From Gallionella sp. UBA4737 (GTDB lineage: Bacteria > Pseudomonadota > Gammaproteobacteria > Burkholderiales > Gallionellaceae), in NCBI GenBank assembly GCA_002403995.1, contig DHIV01000097.1:684-10948 (forward strand): a stretch of DNA of 10,265 bases. Reading direction: 5' to 3'. The translations under genes were made by a program, and so were the position numbers. This document shows, in pieces, positions 5,177-10,265 of the stretch (within the stretch, counting starts at the first letter, position 1; each line of letters begins with the position of its first letter). Under the pieces are notes generated by a model. It worked only from the letters and a program-made list of their open reading frames with translations. It was not told the DNA's origin and made no database searches.

Positions 5177-7860
5177 CCATGCAAGGCATAGATACACCGG
5201 ATGCCGTTCGCACTACCTGCCCGTATTGCGGAGTCGGTTGCGGTGTAGAGGTAAAGGTCAAGGGCGGGGTTGTGGCTCTGTCCGGCGACAAACAGCATCC
5301 GGCCAACCTGGGGCGGCTGTGCTCCAAGGGAACGGCACTGACTGAAACGCTGGATCACGAAGGCCGCCTGCTTTACCCCATCGTCGCTGGCCAGCGCGCT
5401 ACCTGGGACGACGCGCTGAATTGTGTCGCCGAGGGCTTCAAGGAAATCATCGCGCAGCACGGACCGGATGCAGTGGCGTTCTATGTCTCGGGGCAACTGC
5501 TGACCGAAGACTATTATGTCGCTAACAAGCTGATGAAGGGTTTCATCGGCAGCGCGAACATCGATACCAATTCGCGCCTGTGCATGTCCTCGGCAGTGGC
5601 CGCGCAAAAGCGCGCGTTCGGCGCGGATGCGGTGCCGGTGTGTTACGAGGATGTCGAGCTGGCCGATCTCGTCGTGCTGGTCGGTTCCAACTATGCCTGG
5701 GCACATCCGGTGTTATACCAGCGCCTCGCGGCGGCAAAGAAGGCGCGTCCCGAAATGCAGGTGGTGGTGATCGACCCGAGGCGCACCGCCACCTGCGATA
5801 TCGCCGATCTGCACCTGGCGATCGCGCCCGGAGCGGATGCATTTCTGTTCAACGGCCTGTTGCATCATCTGCGCCGCGAGGACGCAATCGATCTCGTCTA
5901 CGTCGAAGCGAATGTGGAAGGTTTTGCCGGTGCCTTCGAGGCGGCGCGCGCAGTCAGTTCTATTCCAAAAGTGGCGCAGGTGTGCGGCTTGGCAGAATCA
6001 GATATCAGCGAATTCTTCCGCATGTTCGCGCGCACCGAGCGCACCGTGACGGTCTTCTCGCAAGGCATCAACCAGTCTTCCAGCGGCGTGGACAAAGGCA
6101 ACGCGATCATCAACGTGCATCTGGCTACCGGTCGAATTGGAAAAGCGGGCATGGGGCCGTTCTCGGTTACGGGTCAGCCGAATGCGATGGGCGGACGCGA
6201 GGTCGGCGGGCTGGCCAATCAACTGGCGGCACACATGGATTTTTCCGATGCGGCGAGCATCGATTTAGTGGCGCGTTTCTGGAAAGCAAAGAGTATGGCG
6301 CAAGCACCCGGACTGAAAGCCGTGGACATGTTCCAGGCTATTGCCGACGGCAAGATCAAGGCTGTGTGGATCATGGGCACCAATCCTGCGGTGAGCATGC
6401 CGGACGCTGACAAGGTGCGCGATGCTTTGATGAATTGCGAACTGGTGGTGGTGTCCGATTGCGTGCAGCACACCGACACCACGGCCTGCGCCGACATTCT
6501 GCTGCCCGCCGCAGGCTGGGGCGAGAAGGATGGCACGGTGACCAACTCGGAGCGGCGCATCTCGCGGCAGCGCGCATTCCTGCCTGCGGCGGGCGAGTCC
6601 AGGCCGGACGGGTGGATCATCACGCAGGTGGCGCAGCGCATGGGTTTTGCCGAGGCGTTTCCCTACACGCAACCCGCGCAGATCTTTCGTGAACATGCGC
6701 GGCTGTCCGGATTTGAAAATTCGGGTGAGCGCGCCTTCGACATCAGCGCATTGGCAGAGATCAGCGATAAGGAATACGACGCATTGCAACCGGTGCAATG
6801 GCCGGTCAATTCTCAAAATCCTGAAGGCACGCAGCGCCTGTTCGCCGACGGAAAGTTTTATACGCCCGGCGGCAAGGCGCGCATGATCGCCGTTGCGGCG
6901 CAATTGCCCGCGGTGGCAACGGATGTCGAATTCCCGCTGGTGCTGAACACCGGGCGCATGCGCGACCAGTGGCACACAATGACGCGCACCGGCAAAGTGC
7001 CGCGCCTGAACGCGCATTCATATGAACCCTACGTGCAGGTGCACGCGCGCGATGCGCAAAGATTCCAGTTGCAGGACGGCGGGCTGGCACGACTGACCAG
7101 CCGCCACGGCAACATGCTGGCGCGCGTGCAGTTCAGCGACGAGCAGCGTCCCGGTTCGGTGTTCGTGCCGATGCACTGGAACGATGCGTTTGCCAGATCG
7201 GCCCGTGTGGATGCGCTGGCCGCCCCTATCACCGACCCGATCTCCGGCCAGCCGGAATTCAAACATACGCCGGTGCATGTCGAGTTTTATCGTCCGGTCT
7301 GGCAGGGTTTTGTATTGAGCCGCGATCGTCTTGCCTTGGCGGAAGCGAATTATTGCGCCTGTACACAAGGTACTGGCTATTGGCGGCATGAGATCGCTGG
7401 TGATGCGTTGCCGGAGAATTGGCGAGACTGGGTAGAAGCAGCGATGGGCACAGCTGACTTGATCGAGTATCGCGATGCCGCGATGGGCCGCTATCGTGCT
7501 GCCTGCGTGCAAGACGGTAGATTGGACGCCGTGTTCTTCATCGCACCCGATCAGCGTTTGCCGGAACGCGAATGGCTGGCCAGCCTGTTCGGCCAGACCG
7601 TGATCGATCCGGCAGACCTGGCCGGATTACTGGCCGCGCGACCACCCAAAGGAGCGGCGGCCAATACCGGACGTACTGTGTGCGCCTGTTTCAGCATCGG
7701 CGAAAAAACCATCGCCAATGCGATTCGGGAGCAGGGACTGGATAGTGTGGAAGCGGTTGGAGCATGCTTGAAAGCAGGCGCCGGATGCGGTTCATGTGTG
7801 CCGGAGATACGTCGTTTGCTGGCGCAGCATGCATCTGCACCCGCAAACTCTTCGACATGA
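5161..7860 (+). CDS. nasA: Assimilatory nitrate reductase catalytic subunit NasA
   Basis: This cytoplasmic molybdenum enzyme (Mo-bis-MGD, DMSO reductase superfamily) reduces nitrate to nitrite, which NirBD then uses. It has 899 residues from ATG 5161. Visible elements are the N-terminal [4Fe-4S] motif Cys20-x2-Cys23-x3-Cys27...Cys54 (TCPYCGVGC, then GRLCSKG), and the likely Mo-ligand Cys141 in TNSRLCMSSA. Molybdopterin-binding stretches include GTNPAVSMPDAD, and the dinucleotide-binding C-terminal domain contains NTGRMRDQWHTMTRTGK. A C-terminal BFD-like [2Fe-2S] domain has Cys841-x-Cys843 and Cys876-x2-Cys879, as in NasA of Klebsiella type. There is no Tat signal, as expected for the assimilatory enzyme. 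The start may be ATG 5161 (AAGG 7 nt upstream, overlapping nirD) or ATG 5179; neither has a strong ribosome site, so coupling to nirD is likely. No NasC-type reductase gene is seen here. Confidence 0.95.
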   Translation: MQSCIAMQGIDTPDAVRTTCPYCGVGCGVEVKVKGGVVALSGDKQHPANLGRLCSKGTALTETLDHEGRLLYPIVAGQRATWDDALNCVAEGFKEIIAQHGPDAVAFYVSGQLLTEDYYVANKLMKGFIGSANIDTNSRLCMSSAVAAQKRAFGADAVPVCYEDVELADLVVLVGSNYAWAHPVLYQRLAAAKKARPEMQVVVIDPRRTATCDIADLHLAIAPGADAFLFNGLLHHLRREDAIDLVYVEANVEGFAGAFEAARAVSSIPKVAQVCGLAESDISEFFRMFARTERTVTVFSQGINQSSSGVDKGNAIINVHLATGRIGKAGMGPFSVTGQPNAMGGREVGGLANQLAAHMDFSDAASIDLVARFWKAKSMAQAPGLKAVDMFQAIADGKIKAVWIMGTNPAVSMPDADKVRDALMNCELVVVSDCVQHTDTTACADILLPAAGWGEKDGTVTNSERRISRQRAFLPAAGESRPDGWIITQVAQRMGFAEAFPYTQPAQIFREHARLSGFENSGERAFDISALAEISDKEYDALQPVQWPVNSQNPEGTQRLFADGKFYTPGGKARMIAVAAQLPAVATDVEFPLVLNTGRMRDQWHTMTRTGKVPRLNAHSYEPYVQVHARDAQRFQLQDGGLARLTSRHGNMLARVQFSDEQRPGSVFVPMHWNDAFARSARVDALAAPITDPISGQPEFKHTPVHVEFYRPVWQGFVLSRDRLALAEANYCACTQGTGYWRHEIAGDALPENWRDWVEAAMGTADLIEYRDAAMGRYRAACVQDGRLDAVFFIAPDQRLPEREWLASLFGQTVIDPADLAGLLAARPPKGAAANTGRTVCACFSIGEKTIANAIREQGLDSVEAVGACLKAGAGCGSCVPEIRRLLAQHASAPANSST

Positions 7861-7872
7861 ATTGCGCAGTGC

Positions 7873-8730
7873 CTATCTGAACACGATGGTCTTGCTGCCA
7901 CACACCAGCACCCGGTCTTCCACGTGATAGCGCAGGCCGCGTGACAGCACGGTCTTTTCGATGTCGCGCCCATAGCGCACCAGATCGTCCACCGTGTCGC
8001 CGTGATCGATACGTACCGTATCCTGCTCAATGATCGGCCCGGCATCCAGCTCGTCGGTGACGTAATGGCAGGTCGCGCCTATCAGTTTGACCCCGCGCTG
8101 GTAAGCCTGGTGATAAGGCTTCGCACCGACAAAGGACGGCAGGAAGCTGTGGTGGATGTTGATGATGCGCCCGGGGAAGCGCCGGCACAGTGACGGCGGC
8201 AGGATCTGCATGAAACGCGCCAGCACCATGCTGTCGCCATGATGCTGTTCGAACAGCGCAGCGATCTGGTCGAAAGCGGCGGCCTTGTCGCTTTGCATGT
8301 CGACGTGGATGAACGGGATGCCGTGCCATTCGACGAAGCTGCGCAGATCGTCGTGGTTGGAGATCACGCAGGGAATGTCCACCAGCAACTCGCCGCTGCG
8401 CCAGCGATGCAGCAGATCGTTCAGGCAATGATCTTGCTTGCTGACCAGAATTACCAAGCGCTTGTTCTGCGCCGAATCGGATAACTGCCAGCTCATCGCG
8501 AACTCCTGCGCCAGTGGCGTAAAACGGCGGCGGAACTCCTCGGCATCGAACGGCAGGGAATCGGCAAGTATCTCCTGCCGCATGAAGAAGCGTTGCGCAT
8601 CCTGCTCGGTATGATAACTCGCCTCGACGATGAAGCCGCCGTGCTGCGCGATGAAGCCGCTGACTGCGGCGATGATGCCCGCGCGATCGGGGCAGGAGAT
8701 GATCAGGGTGTAGCGGTGGCGACTGCTCAT
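7873..8730 (-). CDS. purU: Formyltetrahydrofolate deformylase PurU
   Basis: PurU hydrolyses 10-formyltetrahydrofolate to tetrahydrofolate and formate, balancing one-carbon pools and feeding formate to purine synthesis. The 285 residues match the family length. An N-terminal ACT domain covers about 1-85 (YTLIISCPDRAGIIAAVSGF), and a formyltransferase-fold catalytic domain covers about 90-285. Catalytic residues of the formyltransferase fold are present: Asn191 and His193 in INIHHSFLPSF, and Asp229 in TDELDAGPII. The ATG at 8730 is preceded by AAGGAG at a 5-nt spacing (8736-8741 on the opposite strand), so the start is firm. It is the last gene of a leftward row, 32 bp after the YkgJ-like gene, and ends only 12 bp from nasA on the other strand, with no visible terminator between them. 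Base use matches its neighbours. Confidence 0.95.
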   Translation of the reverse strand: MSSRHRYTLIISCPDRAGIIAAVSGFIAQHGGFIVEASYHTEQDAQRFFMRQEILADSLPFDAEEFRRRFTPLAQEFAMSWQLSDSAQNKRLVILVSKQDHCLNDLLHRWRSGELLVDIPCVISNHDDLRSFVEWHGIPFIHVDMQSDKAAAFDQIAALFEQHHGDSMVLARFMQILPPSLCRRFPGRIINIHHSFLPSFVGAKPYHQAYQRGVKLIGATCHYVTDELDAGPIIEQDTVRIDHGDTVDDLVRYGRDIEKTVLSRGLRYHVEDRVLVCGSKTIVFR

Positions 8731-8762
8731 GATGACTCCTTGATGTGTTACACCGATTCTAT

Positions 8763-9161
8763 CTAATCCCTAAGTATCACGGGAATTTGCGGTTGGCTGT
8801 TGGCATCGCTCAAAAAGACAATCCCGTTTGAGCCGCGATCAGGCGATACCGGTCGTGCAGGTGGGGGAGAGACCCTGAGCTGAAGCCGTTCCCCGATACA
8901 GTCGCTGTCGCCTACCTGATAGTCGCGGCAGATCATCGGGCGGCGCTCATAGATCGTGCACAGCATGGTGTTCCTGTCCAAGGCTGAGCACCAGCCGTCG
9001 CCGGGGCGCGCCATCACCCAGCCGCCCCACTGATCCTGCTCGGTCAATTCAGGCGGAATGTCGTCGTCACCCATCAGCATCACCTCCAGCCGGCAGCAGC
9101 AGGCTTTGCACGAGGCGCACGATATGACCGGGCTATCGGTAATCAACCTGCCAAGCTCCAT
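8763..9161 (-). CDS. YkgJ-family CxxCxxCC cysteine-cluster protein
   Basis: This small protein (132 residues) has the YkgJ family signature (often annotated as a zinc- or iron-chelating domain): Cys15-x2-Cys18-x2-Cys21-Cys22 (CASCKACCC). More cysteines are at 58, 68, 78 and 88, in the family-like context LCTIYERRPMICRDY. A metal-binding role is known only from the family; no reaction is established. The N-terminus overlaps the end of the upstream peptidase homologue by 29 bp, which suggests coupled translation; a shorter start could not be found because no ATG, GTG or TTG lies between residue 1 and the first cysteine. The tail after about residue 95 is Pro-rich and less like the family, so a late frameshift is possible but not shown. 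purU follows 32 bp downstream in the same direction. Confidence 0.8.
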   Translation of the reverse strand: MELGRLITDSPVISCASCKACCCRLEVMLMGDDDIPPELTEQDQWGGWVMARPGDGWCSALDRNTMLCTIYERRPMICRDYQVGDSDCIGERLQLRVSPPPARPVSPDRGSNGIVFLSDANSQPQIPVILRD

Positions 9162-10065
9162 CGCGATAGATCACCTCATCGTCCAGCGTGAATGATTCCG
9201 TGATTGCAAAAACATCGACATGATGTTTGGCCGTAGTCTTCTTGATGTTGGGTTTGTTGTAGCTGCCGTGTTTGGCGCCCAGCGACAGATGCACACCGCA
9301 CATGCGCTCGAACGTGCCGATATCACTGACTATCCTGTCCTGTGTGAATGCTCTGTTCAGCCCCAGGCCCAGTTCGCGCAGCCAGACTTCGCCCTCGTCG
9401 GCACGGATGTTGACGAGCACCTGGTCGAACTCGGGCGTGGAGGCTATGGCTCCGGTTACGCGCCCTTTGCTGACAACCAGCGTGATCGGGTGGTCGGGCT
9501 TGTTGACCGTGAATGTCGTGTCGCCAAAAATGGAGATGCGCACGCGGCCATTCACCGCTTCCAGATCCTTCGATTCCGTGAACACTTCGCCGATGGGAAA
9601 CTGGCCCCCGACATTGTGCATGTTGCGGTAATCGCCAACGTTGAGCTTGGCGGATTCGAAGCCCGCAGCAAATACCAATTGTTCACCGCCGCTGTCGATG
9701 ACGCCCGTTTGTGCGCTATCGATGCGGGCTTTCAAGACACTGCCCACCCCGCGAAAATAATCCCGGTCATAAGCCAGCGAGTCTATGTAGGTCAGCGCTT
9801 CTTCGCCCCGCATGCGTGCCAGATGCGGGTGTTCGATCACCTTGATCGAGCGTTTGAAAAGTTCGACGCGGATGCGGAAGGCGTCCAGACGAAAGCTGGT
9901 GGATTGGATCAGCACCACCAGATCGCCGGGGGGGAGTCGTTCGAACGCTGCGAGCACAGTCCCCGGCGCATTGCTGTCGAACTCGATGAATGCCGCGCCG
10001 GGCAGGCAGCGCCGGTAGGCCTCAGTGAGTGCGATCGCGAGATCGCTTTGACCATCCCAGACCAC
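9133..10065 (-). CDS. M29-like metallopeptidase (aminopeptidase T family) homologue, start uncertain
   Basis: The 310 residues from GTG 10065 resemble the M29/thermophilic metalloprotease family (leucyl aminopeptidase T type). Counterparts of the family's metal ligands are visible: Glu160 (PIGEVFTE), Glu231 (RELGLGLN), His259 (GVHLSLG), Tyr269 (GSYNKP), and His282-x-Asp284 (KHHVDVF). Activity on peptides is inference. The frame stays open upstream of 10065 to 10203 and reads like real coding sequence (AEKNLRDILTLSIEHTSA), but has no ATG, GTG or TTG there. The most likely true start is ATA at 10171-10173, which overlaps the TAA stop of the preceding ABC-F gene and would give 346 residues. GTG 10065 is the first standard start codon and is used here only for that reason. 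The 3' end overlaps the YkgJ-like gene by 29 bp, so the genes are probably cotranscribed. Confidence 0.7.
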   Translation of the reverse strand: MVWDGQSDLAIALTEAYRRCLPGAAFIEFDSNAPGTVLAAFERLPPGDLVVLIQSTSFRLDAFRIRVELFKRSIKVIEHPHLARMRGEEALTYIDSLAYDRDYFRGVGSVLKARIDSAQTGVIDSGGEQLVFAAGFESAKLNVGDYRNMHNVGGQFPIGEVFTESKDLEAVNGRVRISIFGDTTFTVNKPDHPITLVVSKGRVTGAIASTPEFDQVLVNIRADEGEVWLRELGLGLNRAFTQDRIVSDIGTFERMCGVHLSLGAKHGSYNKPNIKKTTAKHHVDVFAITESFTLDDEVIYRDGAWQVDYR

Positions 10066-10169
10066 GATCGCGGACCGGGCAGATGTGTGCTCGATGGACA
10101 GCGTCAGGATGTCGCGAAGATTCTTCTCGGCGGTATCGATCGCCGCAGCGGGGATGGAGGCTTGAGTTT

Positions 10170-10265
10170 TTATAAGGCCATGCCCTGATCGCGCAGATAC
10201 TCTTCATACGTCCCATGGTAATCTGAGATACCCTTGGCGGTGATCTCGATGATGCGCGTCGCCAG
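10170..10265 (-). CDS. ABC-F family ATP-binding protein, C-terminal end (YbiT-like)
   Basis: The last 31 residues of a protein that begins beyond the window: LATRIIEITAKGISDYHG followed by TYEEYLRDQGMAL and TAA. This is the end of an ABC-F ATPase just after the second H-loop. The Y-x-G-x-Y-E-E-Y-L run is typical, and the wording is closest to E. coli YbiT as I remember it. ABC-F proteins act on ribosomes and have no membrane domain. The fragment is too short to assign the subfamily firmly. Its stop codon TAA (10170-10172) overlaps the ATA proposed as the start of the next gene. Confidence 0.8.
   Translation of the reverse strand: MATRIIEITAKGISDYHGTYEEYLRDQGMAL

Noticed and set aside
4951..5706. 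Minus-strand open frame across nirD and the start of nasA
   Set aside because: It runs opposite two certain genes and has no domain signature.
7856..7880. Bidirectional terminator between the convergent nasA and purU genes
   Set aside because: Only 12 bp separate the stop codons and no GC-rich hairpin with a T run is visible there.
9220..10188. 322-codon open frame on the plus strand opposite the M29-like gene
   Set aside because: It is a shadow frame with no recognisable motifs; the minus-strand frame carries a full set of likely metal ligands.

Overview
The window looks like a chromosomal segment of a proteobacterium, most likely a betaproteobacterium. The basis is the Nrt/NirB/NirD/NasA nitrate-assimilation set, a sigma-54 promoter with NtrC-like sites, GTAG-headed REP repeats and a GC-rich coding style. 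I cannot name the genus with confidence.

Left part (1-1757, + strand): the 3' end of a nitrate ABC transporter ATPase (nrtD-like). Next comes a HigB/HigA toxin-antitoxin locus in which toxin and antitoxin are joined in one reading frame, apparently by one extra T at the toxin stop codon. An AT-rich orphan gene follows, encoding a protein with a membrane anchor and a coiled coil; an 11-bp direct repeat lies on each side of it. This block looks like accessory DNA between the transporter and the reductase genes.

Centre (1758-7860, + strand): the nitrate/nitrite reduction operon. Its control region is readable: NtrC-like sites, a near-consensus sigma-54 -24/-12 promoter, then a leader of about 110 nt with two hexaloop hairpins (each with A at loop position 1 and G at position 4). 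The second hairpin overlaps an intrinsic terminator, which is the architecture recognised by ANTAR antiterminators such as NasT/NasR. It is followed by nirB (siroheme nitrite reductase large subunit), two adjacent REPIN-like palindromic elements, nirD (Rieske small subunit) and nasA (molybdenum nitrate reductase with a C-terminal BFD-like cluster domain). NasA makes nitrite, NirBD reduces it to ammonium, and the upstream transporter imports the nitrate.

Right part (7861-10265, - strand): a convergent, closely packed gene row. In transcription order it holds the C-terminus of a YbiT-like ABC-F ATPase, an M29-like metallopeptidase homologue, a YkgJ-family CxxCxxCC protein, and purU (formyltetrahydrofolate deformylase). 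The peptidase homologue seems to have lost its ATG start at what looks like a former ATGA stop/start overlap, now ATAA.

Main points of interest: the in-frame HigB-HigA fusion, the combined sigma-54 and ANTAR control region, the pair of REPINs inside the nir operon, the AT-rich orphan gene and the ATG-to-ATA start change. No tRNA, rRNA, CRISPR array or intact insertion sequence was seen.
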